Shown here piece after piece: positions 54,204-63,713 of a stretch of 64,000 bases of DNA. How positions within the stretch are numbered: the stretch's first letter is position 1; the number at the start of each line of letters is the position of its first letter. The notes below the pieces were generated by a model. It was not told the DNA's origin. It worked only from the letters and a program-made list of their open reading frames with translations, and ran no database searches. The stretch is taken from the NCBI GenBank assembly GCA_050952465.1, contig JBMNKZ010000006.1, positions 168,958 through 232,957 on the forward strand, written 5' to 3'. Made by a program: the position numbers and the translations under genes. Source of the stretch: DUPU01 sp050952465. GTDB lineage: Bacteria > Bacillota > Dehalobacteriia > Dehalobacteriales > Dehalobacteriaceae.

Positions 54204-55013
54204 ATGAAAAAAGACAGACTGGATAGTTTGTTGGCAGAGAAGGGGATATTTCCTAGCCGGGAAAGAGCCAAAACTGCCATTATGGCCGGCATTGTTATAG
54301 TCAATGGAGAAAGGATTGATAAAGCCGGAACCAAAGTGGACATAGATGCCGATATTAAAGTAATCGGCAATGATTTAAGATATGTGAGCCGGGGCGGTTT
54401 GAAGCTGGAAAAAGCAATTGAAGAGTTTGGCTTAGGTTTAAGAGGCCTAACAGTCCTAGATATTGGGGCTTCCACCGGCGGTTTTACTGATTGTTCATTA
54501 CAACATGGGGCGGTTAAAGTCTATGCTGTTGATGTGGGCTACGGCCAATTGGATTGGAAACTAAGGCAAGATCAGCGGGTAATTGTACTGGAGCGCACCA
54601 ATGCTCGATATTTAACTTCTGCTCACATTCCGGAACAGGTGGATCTAATCACCATTGATGCTTCATTTATTTCTTTGGATAAAATTATCCCCGTAGTTAA
54701 GCAATTTCTTCGGGAAGAGGGAAATATCTTAGCCCTGATTAAACCTCAATTTGAAGCAGGACGGGAAAAGGTGGGCAAGAAAGGTGTGGTACGGGATCCA
54801 AAAACACATCAGGAAGTAATTTTACATGTCATAAGAGAAGCAGAAAAAAATCTATTGCACTGCTGGGATTTAACCTATTCCCCTATTACCGGTCCTGAGG
54901 GAAATATCGAATATCTGATCTTATTAAAGCTATTTCCACCGGAACAAGAATTTGAATTTTCCTGTGTTGAAAAGACAGTGGCTGAAGCATTCATAACGCT
55001 GAAAAGAAAATAG
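54204..55013 (+). CDS. tlyA: TlyA family rRNA 2'-O-methyltransferase
   Basis: 269 residues. N-terminal S4 RNA-binding domain (about 4-65; RLDSLLAEKGIFPSRERAKTAIMAGIVIVNG), then an FtsJ-type SAM methyltransferase: TVLDIGASTGGFTDCSLQHGA, VYAVDVGYGQL, IKPQFEAGREKVGKKGVVRDP. Likely methylates rRNA at ribose. Typical place between dxs and nadK. Confidence 0.95.
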   Translation: MKKDRLDSLLAEKGIFPSRERAKTAIMAGIVIVNGERIDKAGTKVDIDADIKVIGNDLRYVSRGGLKLEKAIEEFGLGLRGLTVLDIGASTGGFTDCSLQHGAVKVYAVDVGYGQLDWKLRQDQRVIVLERTNARYLTSAHIPEQVDLITIDASFISLDKIIPVVKQFLREEGNILALIKPQFEAGREKVGKKGVVRDPKTHQEVILHVIREAEKNLLHCWDLTYSPITGPEGNIEYLILLKLFPPEQEFEFSCVEKTVAEAFITLKRK

Positions 55014-55100
55014 TTAGTTGCAAGGGCGGGTTGCATAATATGAAACCCCTACGGCCACATTCCCAGGGGGAGATTCCTCCTTGTCGAGGTCACATGTAGG

Positions 55101-55128
55101 GGGCTGCATATATTGCAGCCCGATTTTG
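55101..55128 (+). terminator. Hairpin terminator before nadK
   Basis: GGGCTGCA (55101-55108) and TGCAGCCC (55114-55121) form a perfect 8-bp stem with GATTTTG after it. The 249-base gap also has GTAGGG just before this stem and a copy of ACCCCTA near 55050, so the hairpin may derive from the palindromic repeat family seen at 36210. Confidence 0.6.
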
Positions 55129-55262
55129 TATTAAAGATAAAAATACTTCTCTAAGGAAAAAGTAATTTCTCTTTTTAACACGGTTTTATGGAATAAGCGG
55201 GTTGCATAAACTCAAAAAATTGGTTAGAATTTTTGCATAAGCAGTTGACTGGAGCGAATTAA

Positions 55263-56138
55263 ATGAAAGCAGTTGGTTTGGTAATTAATCTCAAAAAGAA
55301 AAATGTTTTAGAAATAGCCGAAAAAATTTCTAAATGGTTTAGTCAACATCAAATTGCAGTTTATGAGTATAAGAATAGCTTTACTGTCATTAACAGTGAC
55401 AATTCGATAGAGGCAATTAAAAAATTTGAAAACCTGGATCTAATTTTAGTCTTAGGGGGTGACGGCACCTTATTAAACGCCGCTAGGCTGGCCGCTCCTC
55501 ATCAAATCCCGATCTTAGGGATAAATATGGGTTATTTGGGTTTTTTGACAGAGGTTGACTTAGAAAACCTACTTTTTTCTTTGGAAAGGCTGGTTTCTGG
55601 GGAATACCGTTTAGAGAAACGGATGATGCTGCACTGTGAATTAAAAAGAAAAAGGAACGTTATTGATCAGTTCCTGGCTCTAAATGACATTGTGGTGGCA
55701 AAAGGGCCTTTTTCCCGAATGATTTTATTTGATACCTATGTTAATGAGCAATACATAGATACTTTTTCGGCTGATGGGATCATTGTGTCTACTCCGACAG
55801 GTTCTACGGCGTATTCCTTATCAGCCGGGGGACCCATTGTATTTCCGGAAATGGAGTTAATGCTGATTACCCCTATATGTCCTCATACCCTTTATTCCCG
55901 GCCCATGGTAATCGAACCGAATAATAATATTCGGATTGTCCTAAAATCTGAGTCCGAAGAAGTGATGCTCACAGTTGATGGCCAACATGGTTATAAGTTA
56001 GTTCAACACGATGAAATAATTATTAATAAATCATCTTTGCAAACAAGACTTGTCCGTCTTAACAGTAAAACCTTTACTGATATATTACGGAATAAACTGC
56101 GAGAAAGCGGTGGTGATAATCGGGGCGAAAATTGTTAA
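55263..56138 (+). CDS. nadK: NAD kinase
   Basis: 291 residues. It phosphorylates NAD to NADP. LVLGGDGTLLNAARLAAP (GGDG motif), GINMGYLGFLTE, ADGIIVSTPTGSTAYSLSAGGPI (conserved NAD-binding Asn/Asp/Ser region) and TPICPHTL are the family motifs. ATG with a weak ribosome-binding site (ACTGGAGCG). The next gene overlaps its 3' end. Confidence 0.96.
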   Translation: MKAVGLVINLKKKNVLEIAEKISKWFSQHQIAVYEYKNSFTVINSDNSIEAIKKFENLDLILVLGGDGTLLNAARLAAPHQIPILGINMGYLGFLTEVDLENLLFSLERLVSGEYRLEKRMMLHCELKRKRNVIDQFLALNDIVVAKGPFSRMILFDTYVNEQYIDTFSADGIIVSTPTGSTAYSLSAGGPIVFPEMELMLITPICPHTLYSRPMVIEPNNNIRIVLKSESEEVMLTVDGQHGYKLVQHDEIIINKSSLQTRLVRLNSKTFTDILRNKLRESGGDNRGENC

Positions 56139-56688
56139 GTCTGTAGTAGAGCTTTCTCACCAACTATTGTCAAAGGTAGTGTTTGAAGGCTGTATTGCCA
56201 TTGATGCTACGGCAGGTAACGGCAATGATACCCTCTTTTTGGCTAAACTTGTAGGGCCGACTGGTAAGGTCTTTTCTTTTGATATTCAAGAAAGGGCAAT
56301 TCAAAAGACTAAAGAACTTTTAGCTATCCATGAGATGGAAAACCGGGTAGTACTGATTCAAGAAGGGCATGAGGAGATGGACAAGTATGTGCCGGTCAAG
56401 GTGCACGGTGTCCTCTTTAATCTAGGTTATCTTCCCGGAGGGGATCAAAGTATCATTACTACTTCGGATACGACTATATCTGCGTTAAAAAAGAGTACCC
56501 AACTTTTGGCAAGGGGAGGGGTAATTGCCATTGCAGTTTATTGGGGACACTCCGGCGGCCCCGAGGAAAAAGAGGCCGTGGAAGATTGGATTAGTACGCT
56601 TGCTCCTCAGGAATATGATGTGATTAAAATAACTTTTCCCAATAAAAATAAGGCCCCGTATCTAATTGGGATACAGAAAAAAATTTAA
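56113..56688 (+). CDS. mnmM: Class I SAM methyltransferase, MnmM/YtqB type
   Basis: About 191 residues. IAIDATAGNGNDTLFLAKLVG is the SAM loop (motif I), VFSFDIQERAIQKT motif II, GVLFNLGYLPGGDQSIITTSDTT the family signature, followed by AIAVYWGHSGG. This matches the YtqB family, now linked to methylation of the nm5s2U wobble base in tRNA. The start is uncertain: GTG 56110 or 56113, both inside the 3' end of nadK. Translational coupling to nadK is likely. Confidence 0.82.
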   Translation: MIIGAKIVKSVVELSHQLLSKVVFEGCIAIDATAGNGNDTLFLAKLVGPTGKVFSFDIQERAIQKTKELLAIHEMENRVVLIQEGHEEMDKYVPVKVHGVLFNLGYLPGGDQSIITTSDTTISALKKSTQLLARGGVIAIAVYWGHSGGPEEKEAVEDWISTLAPQEYDVIKITFPNKNKAPYLIGIQKKI

Positions 56689-56730
56689 AATAATTATTGA
56701 AATAAAGAGAGTTTTTCGGGGGAAATAAAA

Positions 56731-58425
56731 ATGTTAAGAGAATTATATGTGGAGAATTTTGGACTAATCGAAAAATCAAATATTAATTTTAGTCCAGGGT
56801 TAAATGTACTAACGGGGGAGACGGGAGCAGGGAAGTCACTAATAATTGATGCCGTTGGTCTTTTAATTGGCGGCAGAGGTTCCCAGGATTTTATTCGAAC
56901 CGGAGCGGAAAAATTAGTTCTCCAAGGCACTTTTGAAGGAAATTTCTCTCCCGATTTAAAAGATATTTTATTTGAGGCTGGATTTACTTGGGAAAATGAT
57001 GCTTTAATTTTAAGCAGAGAAATTTCCCGTACCGGTAAAAACACTTGTCGAGTAAATTTTCGGATCGTACCTCTTTCTATGTTAAAAGAAATTGGAAGAA
57101 GGCTAATTAATATTCATGGGCAGCATGAGCATGTCAATCTTTTGGAAGAAGAAACTCAACTATTATTATTAGATAGTTTCGGAGGTTCAGAACTACATAA
57201 CTTAAGAGAAAAAGTAAGAGAAGCTTTTCAGGAAATCAAAAAAATCAAAAATAAAACAGAAGAGCTTAAGCTAAGAACGGAAAATGTCGCAAAAAAAGAA
57301 GACTACTTGAAATTTCAGATCCGTGAAATCGAAGAAGCAAATTTAGAAACTGGGGAAGACTTATTATTAGAAAAAGAAAGAAAGGTTCTGCAAAATGCGG
57401 AGAAACTAGCTTCGTCAAGCAAATTGGCCTATGAAAAATTATATGGGGGAAGAGGGGCCGGCGCATGGGATATGGTAGGGGAAACAGCTGAAATGCTTAA
57501 GGAAATTTCCCTCCTAGATGAAAAGGCAGAAGAAATTTTTCAAAAAGTTAATGAAATATATTTCTTATTAGAGGATGTGGTACGAGAACTAGGTGACTAT
57601 GGAGCAAATATCCTAAATGACCCCTATAGATTAGATGAAATTGAACAAAGAATTAATTTAATCAATAATCTAAAAAGAAAATATGGAGGATCAATAGAAG
57701 AGATTAAACATTCATTAAAGCTGGCCCAGGAAGAATTAAAGGATTTGGAGAATCAAGAGGCCAATTTTAAAGAATTAGCTTCACTCTTGGAAAAGGCGGA
57801 AGATAATTATCAAGCACTCAGTTTTCGTCTTACAGATTTAAGAAAAAAAGCGGCAGAGAAGCTTTCTTTGGCAGTGACAGAAGAATTGCATGAACTGCAT
57901 ATGAGTTCGGCGGAGTTTCAAGTTTCCGTAACGCCATCCTCCATGAGCTTAAATGGGGTAGACCAGGTAGACTTTTTAGTCAAACCAAACTTTGGCGAAG
58001 AAATAAAACCTGTGGTTAAAATTGCCTCCGGAGGCGAGTTGTCCCGGATTATGCTGGGCATGAAAGTAATCTTAAGCCAGTTGGATCAGATACCAACATT
58101 GATTTTTGACGAGATCGACAGTGGATTAGGCGGAAAAGCTATTTATGATGTAGGAAAAAAACTAAAAACCATTGCTTTATCCTGTCAGGTAATTTGCGTG
58201 ACCCATTCTCCAGTAATTGCCAGCTTTGCTGACCATCATCTTAAAATCTTAAAAGAAAGAAAAGAAGAAAGAACTGTCACCATAATTGAAACCTTACCGG
58301 AAGACAAAGTTATTTTAGAGTTAGGCAGGATGCTGGCCGGAGATAATATCTCGGAAATAACTTTGTCCCAGGCAAGAGAGCTATTACGAATAGGAAATAA
58401 AAATTTTCTGAAGAAAAAGATTTAA
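56731..58425 (+). CDS. recN: DNA repair protein RecN
   Basis: 564 residues, SMC-like ATPase acting at double-strand breaks. Walker A LTGETGAGKSLIIDA (27-41), long coiled-coil arms (about 155-380), then ABC signature VKIASGGELSRIMLG, Walker B IPTLIFDEIDSGLGGKA and the H-loop VICVTHSPVIASFAD. Full length. No argR gene lies between tlyA/nadK and recN, where many relatives have it. Confidence 0.96.
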   Translation: MLRELYVENFGLIEKSNINFSPGLNVLTGETGAGKSLIIDAVGLLIGGRGSQDFIRTGAEKLVLQGTFEGNFSPDLKDILFEAGFTWENDALILSREISRTGKNTCRVNFRIVPLSMLKEIGRRLINIHGQHEHVNLLEEETQLLLLDSFGGSELHNLREKVREAFQEIKKIKNKTEELKLRTENVAKKEDYLKFQIREIEEANLETGEDLLLEKERKVLQNAEKLASSSKLAYEKLYGGRGAGAWDMVGETAEMLKEISLLDEKAEEIFQKVNEIYFLLEDVVRELGDYGANILNDPYRLDEIEQRINLINNLKRKYGGSIEEIKHSLKLAQEELKDLENQEANFKELASLLEKAEDNYQALSFRLTDLRKKAAEKLSLAVTEELHELHMSSAEFQVSVTPSSMSLNGVDQVDFLVKPNFGEEIKPVVKIASGGELSRIMLGMKVILSQLDQIPTLIFDEIDSGLGGKAIYDVGKKLKTIALSCQVICVTHSPVIASFADHHLKILKERKEERTVTIIETLPEDKVILELGRMLAGDNISEITLSQARELLRIGNKNFLKKKI

Positions 58426-58427
58426 CA

Positions 58428-58453
58428 AGTGCCATTAGCGGCACTTTTTTTAT
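58428..58453 (+). terminator. Terminator after recN
   Basis: AGTGCC (58428-58433) and GGCACT (58440-58445) with ATTAGC loop and a T run. Directly after the stop codon. Confidence 0.88.
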
Positions 58454-58618
58454 TTATTGCGAAAAATTACTTAAAGGACAAAAAAAGAAATCTTGAAAGG
58501 CTTTTGGCTGTTTGGTAAGCAAATCCACAAGGTATGATCTCTTTGGAGGGCATAAAAGATTTTTGAAAAGGTTAACTTAATTTTAGTCCGGGACAATAAA
58601 ACTAAGGAGTGATTTAAA

Positions 58619-59971
58619 ATGCCCCCTAAACGTAGAATCATTCAAAATATACTTGTTTTAATTATTATTTTTAGTGCTTCCTTTACTACGGCTTTTTATT
58701 CATACTTATTACTCCCCAGTGAACAAAAGCTTTTAGTGGGAGATACTCTCAATCTTCCCAAACTTAAGATGCCGGAATTTATCAATAATGTTAGCGTGTA
58801 TGTGGAAGGCAATAGAAATAATGTTTTCGAAATAAATGGTTGCCCGGTTAATAAAAAAATATACAAGTATAATGGGGAAGCTCCGGTTGTAACTGAGCCG
58901 GGCCAATTAAACTTAAGTTTAAAATTGTTTGGCTTTATTCCTTTAAAAAATATGATGGTTGATGTCTTACCTGAGATCCGAGTGGTACCTGGAGGCCATT
59001 CTGTTGGTGTGATGCTAGAAACAGAAGGCGTAATGGTAGTGGGTCACTCTCCTGTGTATAAGGAAAACGGAGAGATGTGCTATCCAGCAAAAGAGGCAGG
59101 CTTAGAGTTGGGAGATAATATATCAGAAATTAATAATACTAAAATTAAAAACGAAAAACATGCGGCAGAATTGATCAATAATTTGGGATCCCAAGGGAAA
59201 TTAAAAATATTAGCCAAACAAAAAGGAGAAAAAAAATTATTTACTGTCGTACCTGAGTATTGTACAGATACTAAATCTTACCGTATTGGATTGTATATTA
59301 GAGATAATGCTGCCGGCGTAGGTACCATTACTTTTTATGAACCTAATAAACAGCAATATGGGGCTTTGGGGCATATGATTGTTGATTTAGATACAGTTGA
59401 AGGTAAGGAAAAAGGACGAATAGTTAAGGCTGATATTCAAGGAATTAAACCAGGGAAAAAAGGTGAGCCAGGAGAAAAGATTGGAATTTTTAATGGGGAT
59501 GAACTTAAAGGCAGCATAGAGATAAACTCCAATTTTGGTATATTTGGTAAGTTAAATAGGCCTTTAGTCAATCCTTATTTTAAAAATGGAGTTCCTATTG
59601 CTTTATCTAATCAAATTCAAGAAGGTTCAGCAGAAATTATTACGGTCGTTTCCGGAGATAAATTGGAGAAATTCGACATAGAAATTTTGAGGGTTTTACC
59701 ACAACATCAACCTACAGGAAAAGGTTTAGTAATTCAAATAACTGATCCACGATTATTAAAAACTACCGGCGGGATTATCCAGGGAATGAGCGGCAGCCCT
59801 ATAATTCAGGACAATAAGTTGGTAGGAGCTGTAACTCATGTTTTTGTAAATGACCCTACCAAAGGATATGGTTGTTTAGCTGAATGGATGTTATTAGAAG
59901 CTGGTATTGTTCATAAAGAAACTTCCTGTAACTTACCGGAGATTGACGAAATCTCCGGTTTTAATTTGTAA
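58619..59971 (+). CDS. spoIVB: SpoIVB peptidase
   Basis: 450 residues. Forespore-secreted S55 serine peptidase that triggers pro-sigma-K processing by cleaving SpoIVFA. One N-terminal membrane segment (about 12-30), a PDZ domain (about 125-200; AKEAGLELGDNISEINNTKIKN) and the S55 domain with GALGHMIVDLDT (His) and IIQGMSGSPIIQDNKLVGAVTHV (Ser). ATG behind AAGGAGTG. Followed by spo0A, the conserved order. Confidence 0.95.
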   Translation: MPPKRRIIQNILVLIIIFSASFTTAFYSYLLLPSEQKLLVGDTLNLPKLKMPEFINNVSVYVEGNRNNVFEINGCPVNKKIYKYNGEAPVVTEPGQLNLSLKLFGFIPLKNMMVDVLPEIRVVPGGHSVGVMLETEGVMVVGHSPVYKENGEMCYPAKEAGLELGDNISEINNTKIKNEKHAAELINNLGSQGKLKILAKQKGEKKLFTVVPEYCTDTKSYRIGLYIRDNAAGVGTITFYEPNKQQYGALGHMIVDLDTVEGKEKGRIVKADIQGIKPGKKGEPGEKIGIFNGDELKGSIEINSNFGIFGKLNRPLVNPYFKNGVPIALSNQIQEGSAEIITVVSGDKLEKFDIEILRVLPQHQPTGKGLVIQITDPRLLKTTGGIIQGMSGSPIIQDNKLVGAVTHVFVNDPTKGYGCLAEWMLLEAGIVHKETSCNLPEIDEISGFNL

Positions 59972-60011
59972 TGTGTCTAAATAAAAATGACTATTTTTAA
60001 ATAAAAGAAGA

Positions 60012-60037
60012 AGGAATCTTACTTAAAGTTGTCGAAC
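60012..60037 (+). promoter_or_regulatory. Sigma-H-like promoter with overlapping 0A box upstream of spo0A
   Basis: AGGAATC (60012-60018), 12 bases and GTCGAAC (60031-60037) match the sigma-H pattern AGGAWWW-N12-RNNGAAT with one or two mismatches. TGTCGAA (60030-60036) is a perfect core 0A box lying on the -10. This suggests sigma-H-driven expression of spo0A with direct Spo0A feedback, comparable to the second promoter of B. subtilis spo0A. Confidence 0.5.
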
Positions 60038-60085
60038 AAGTCATGGAAAAAATAAACAAAATTGTTTTGAAGGCGGGGTAAAAAA

Positions 60086-60853
60086 ATGGGCGACAGAATA
60101 AAAACTCTAATTGCAGATGATAATCGGGATTTCTGCGAAATTCTCAAGGATTATTTTATGGAACAGGACGATTTTCATTTATGTGGTATCGCTTATAATG
60201 GTTTAGAAGCTCTTGAAATGATTGAGCATATTGAGCCGGATATCATAGTATTAGACATTATCATGCCTCATTTAGACGGAATTGGTGTCCTGGAAAAATT
60301 GCAAAACATGAATATTTCACACAAGCCCAAAATTGTTATCTTAACAGCTTTAGGACAAGAAAGTATGACGCAGCGGGCGGTAGAATTAGGTGCAGATTAT
60401 TATGTTTTAAAACCTTTTGATCTGGAGGTTTTAGGAAATAGAATGCGCCAATTGGCTAAAGGACAAGTCAGCACACCAACCCATGCACCTATTAAAGCTA
60501 AAAATTTAGATGTAGAGGTTACTAATATTATTCACCAGATGGGTGTTCCTGCTCATATTAAAGGGTACCAATATTTACGGGATGCAATTTTACTGGTAAT
60601 TGATGAAGTAAACCTCTTGGGAGCAATAACTAAGGAGTTATATCCTATGATTGCCCAAAAATATAATACGACGGCGAGCCGGGTAGAGAGGGCAATCCGC
60701 CATGCTATTGAACTGGCTTGGGATCGAGGCAATGTTGAAATGATGAATAAATTTTTCGGTTACACCATCAATGTGGAAAGAGGAAAGCCTACTAACTCAG
60801 AATTCATCGCCATGGTGGCAGATAAATTAAGGATTACACAAAAGTTGGCTTAA
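60086..60853 (+). CDS. spo0A: Sporulation master regulator Spo0A
   Basis: 255 residues. Receiver domain (about 5-125) with acidic pocket IADDNRD, phospho-acceptor D57 in PDIIVLDIIMPHLDG, conserved Thr in ILTALG and Lys in YVLKPFD. Linker, then the sigma-A-contacting DNA-binding domain with TASRVERAIRHAIELAW and RGNVEMMNKFFGYTIN. ATG behind AAGGCGGGG. A terminator follows. Confidence 0.97.
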   Translation: MGDRIKTLIADDNRDFCEILKDYFMEQDDFHLCGIAYNGLEALEMIEHIEPDIIVLDIIMPHLDGIGVLEKLQNMNISHKPKIVILTALGQESMTQRAVELGADYYVLKPFDLEVLGNRMRQLAKGQVSTPTHAPIKAKNLDVEVTNIIHQMGVPAHIKGYQYLRDAILLVIDEVNLLGAITKELYPMIAQKYNTTASRVERAIRHAIELAWDRGNVEMMNKFFGYTINVERGKPTNSEFIAMVADKLRITQKLA

Positions 60854-60962
60854 ATTCGTGGTGATCCATGGTAAGAGCGATTCATCGTCCGAAGAATGTT
60901 TCCTATGTAGGGATCTGTGATAACCGTTCACGAAAATTACATAAATTAAGAATATTGAAAGT

Positions 60963-60989
60963 TGAGCTTTAAGCTCAGCTTTTTTTTCG
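60963..60989 (+). terminator. Terminator after spo0A
   Basis: TTGAGCTT-TAAGCTCAG palindrome followed by a run of eight T. Between spo0A and this hairpin (60855-60930) lie GCGATTCAT and GTAGGGA fragments of the palindromic repeat family. Confidence 0.85.
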
Positions 60990-61079
60990 ACTTTAACTTT
61001 ATAAGTGGAAAATCATTTTTGGTGGTATGCATTTTGGAAAAATGATACATACTAAACAAAATTATGAGTTGGTGAAGAA

Positions 61080-62201
61080 GTGGTAATAAAAGGAATCGCA
61101 AGGCGAGGGGCACGGACAAAGGAACTGGTAAAGTGTCTTCTGCCAAATGAAATTGCGGTCATCTCCCATGAAGACATAGATGAACTGGCTGCCCGGGCCT
61201 TAGTTCAAGCTAAAGTTAAAGCCGTTATTAATGCCCGAGCCAGTATCTCAGGTAAATATCCCCATCATGGCCCCGATGTGTTGATTCAGTCGGGAATTAC
61301 GGTTTTAGATCAGGTGGGCCAAGATTTTTTTGACCAAATAAGAGATGGCATGGAAATTGAAATCAGAGGGAGAAATATTTATTCTGGACAGCGTTTATTG
61401 GGAAAGGGAGAAGTACTAAGTAAAAATCTTATTGACGAGAAAGCTTTGCAGGCTGAGGCAAACTATGGGCTTCAATTAGAAAAGTTTATCCAAAATACTC
61501 TTGAATATGCGGCTAAAGAATTGCATCTTGTGGATAAAAAACTGGAGGTTCCTCCGTTAAACATAAATTTTCGTGGTCGCCATACCCTGATTGTTGTGCG
61601 GGGAAAAAATTACTTGGATGATTTAAGGGTGATCCGGCCTTATATCAATGAAATCAAACCCATATTAATAGGGGTAGATGGAGGGGCAGATGCTTTAAGA
61701 GATTTTGGGTTTTGTCCGGATTTAATAATCGGAGATATGGATTCAATTTCTGATCAAACCTTAAGATGTGGTGCTCAGCTAATTGTTCATGCCTATGCTG
61801 ACGGACGGGCCCCCGGCATGGAAAGAATACGTGCCCTGGGTTTAAAAGCCCAGGTACTCCCAGCACCTGGTACCAGTGAAGATGTGGCTATGCTACTTGC
61901 TTATCAATTAGGAACAGAATTAATTGTCGCTGTAGGTACACATTCCAATGTGATTGATTTCCTGGAAAAAGGTCGGAAAGGGATGGCCAGTACCTTTTTA
62001 GTTCGGTTAAAGGTAGGTTCTATCCTAGTTGATGCAAAGGGAGTTAGTGAACTTTACCGACAAAAGCTTAGGTTTCGTTATATTGCTCAACTTGTTTTGG
62101 CTGCTTTTATCCCCTTTATAATTGTTAGCTTGATTTCACCAACTGCATCCCAATTTTTAAGGCTTTTCTATATGAAACTGCGTATTCTGTTAAAAATATA
62201 G
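61080..62201 (+). CDS. steA: SteA-like cytokinetic ring protein
   Basis: 373 residues, GTG start. The N-terminal half has GIARRGARTKELVKCLLPNEIAVISHEDIDELAARALV and INARASISGKYPHHGP. The middle is a thiamin-pyrophosphokinase-like fold (GVDGGADALRDFGFCPDLIIGDMDSISD). Two C-terminal hydrophobic segments include LVLAAFIPFIIVSLISP. The family is named after the actinobacterial division-ring protein SteA. In Firmicutes its role is not established. Confidence 0.85.
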   Translation: MVIKGIARRGARTKELVKCLLPNEIAVISHEDIDELAARALVQAKVKAVINARASISGKYPHHGPDVLIQSGITVLDQVGQDFFDQIRDGMEIEIRGRNIYSGQRLLGKGEVLSKNLIDEKALQAEANYGLQLEKFIQNTLEYAAKELHLVDKKLEVPPLNINFRGRHTLIVVRGKNYLDDLRVIRPYINEIKPILIGVDGGADALRDFGFCPDLIIGDMDSISDQTLRCGAQLIVHAYADGRAPGMERIRALGLKAQVLPAPGTSEDVAMLLAYQLGTELIVAVGTHSNVIDFLEKGRKGMASTFLVRLKVGSILVDAKGVSELYRQKLRFRYIAQLVLAAFIPFIIVSLISPTASQFLRLFYMKLRILLKI

Positions 62202-62209
62202 GTGAAAAG

Positions 62210-62881
62210 ATGAGAATTTCAGTTTTAATACCTGCCTATAATGCGGGCTCTTCGATAAAAAACACCATTGAGTCGATTAAATCCGCTTATCAAGACTTGG
62301 AAGAAATCATTGTGGTAGATGACGGCTCTCAAGATGATACGGCAGAACAGGCAGCTTCTGCCGGGGCCAAGATTATCAGACTAAAGAAAAACCTGGGTAA
62401 GGGCGGGGCATTAAATCAAGGGGCTAATTGGGTTAAGGGAAATATTGTGGTTTTATTGGATGCGGATTTAAGAGAAAGTGCTGCGAAGTTTACCCGTTTG
62501 CTTCAGCCCGTGCTGGAAGATCAAGCGGATGTGGCAATTGCAAAATTTCCTCCGCCACCTGTTCCTGGAGGATTTGGCCTGGTTAAAGGTTTAGCCCATC
62601 AGGGGGTTTTCCGACTGACAGGTAAAAGAGTTTCCTGTCCCTTGTCCGGCCAAAGGGCCATGACAAAAAGCGTATTTAATAGTCTCTTGCCCTTTGCCCG
62701 AGGCTATGGAGTGGAGGTAGCGGCGACGGTAGATATCTTAAAAAAAGGCTGGCGCTTAATAGAAGTGGATATTGATATGACTCATGCTTACACCCGACGG
62801 AATATCTCCGGTTTCTGTCACCGAGGACGCCAATTTTTTGACATTCTCTGTACTATTATGGAAAAATCATTAAAAGCATAG
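62210..62881 (+). CDS. Family 2 glycosyltransferase
   Basis: 223 residues. GT-A fold: VLIPAYNAGSSIKNTIESI (nucleotide site), EIIVVDDGSQDDTAEQA, LGKGGALNQGANW and the DxD DADLRESAAKF. It lacks a membrane anchor and is shorter than most GT2 enzymes. C-terminal ISGFCHRGRQFFDILC is reminiscent of polyprenyl-phosphate glycosyltransferases. Eight bases after steA; operon with the next gene, so a surface glycan role is likely. Substrate unknown. Confidence 0.82.
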   Translation: MRISVLIPAYNAGSSIKNTIESIKSAYQDLEEIIVVDDGSQDDTAEQAASAGAKIIRLKKNLGKGGALNQGANWVKGNIVVLLDADLRESAAKFTRLLQPVLEDQADVAIAKFPPPPVPGGFGLVKGLAHQGVFRLTGKRVSCPLSGQRAMTKSVFNSLLPFARGYGVEVAATVDILKKGWRLIEVDIDMTHAYTRRNISGFCHRGRQFFDILCTIMEKSLKA

Positions 62882-62893
62882 ATTCAAGGAGAA

Positions 62894-63712
62894 ATGATGG
62901 AAGGAATTGTTTTCTTCATTACAGCTTTTATTATCTCTTATTTTTTAACCCCCAAAACATTACATATGTTAAAAATGGGGGGATTAATGAAAAGTAATTA
63001 TCAAGGAGTTTCAATCCCCGGAACAGCTGGAATTATTTTTTCCGCTGTTTTAGCTTTTACCTATGTTTTGCTCTCTGTTTTTTCTTTTCTTACTCAGGAT
63101 GGTTATATTTATCTAGGATTAATTTCACTGATATCCCTAGCCGGTTTTGTTGATGACGTGGCAGGAAATAGGGATAGGAGAGGCTTTTTAGGTCACTTTT
63201 CTTTTTTGTTTAAGAATTGGGAATTCACTACGGGTATTTGGAAGGCCGGCTTGGGAGGAATAGTGGCAGTTTTGGCATCTGTGGCATCTAGCATATCCTG
63301 GTTTGATATATTAATTAATATTTTTCTAGTAGCCTTAATGACTAATATTTTCAATCTCTTGGATGTCTGTCCGGGGAGAAGTATCAAAGTTTTTTTTCTA
63401 GTTTCATTATTAGTAGTGATATTTATTCCTTCATACACAGCAAATATTTTGTTATATCCTTTAGCCGGAGCAGTGGGTGCTTATACAATATATGATTTAC
63501 AGGGAAAAGCCATGATGGGGGATACCGGTTCAAATGTATTAGGATTGGCCTTAGGTCTCGCTTTTATGGCCGGAGGCAGCATGGGAACTAGGATTACGGC
63601 GGTGATTGTGTTAGTGCTTCTGCATATAGCCTCAGAACGGTATTCCTTTTCTCAGGTAATAAAAAATAATAAAGTACTGCTTAAATTGGATCGATTAGGA
63701 AGGCGGGATTAA
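62894..63712 (+). CDS. MraY/WecA-like polyprenyl-phosphate glycosyl-phosphotransferase
   Basis: 272 residues with about eight or nine membrane segments. The catalytic motifs are degenerate but recognisable: GFVDDVAGNRDRRGFLGH (DD motif), MTNIFNLLDVCPGRSIK (NxxNxxDG-like, here with CPGR) and KAMMGDTGSNVLGLALG. It probably transfers a sugar phosphate to undecaprenyl phosphate, or is a diverged relative. It is shorter than MraY (about 320). With GT2 and SteA it forms a small envelope operon. Confidence 0.75.
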   Translation: MMEGIVFFITAFIISYFLTPKTLHMLKMGGLMKSNYQGVSIPGTAGIIFSAVLAFTYVLLSVFSFLTQDGYIYLGLISLISLAGFVDDVAGNRDRRGFLGHFSFLFKNWEFTTGIWKAGLGGIVAVLASVASSISWFDILINIFLVALMTNIFNLLDVCPGRSIKVFFLVSLLVVIFIPSYTANILLYPLAGAVGAYTIYDLQGKAMMGDTGSNVLGLALGLAFMAGGSMGTRITAVIVLVLLHIASERYSFSQVIKNNKVLLKLDRLGRRD

Positions 63713-63713
63713 T

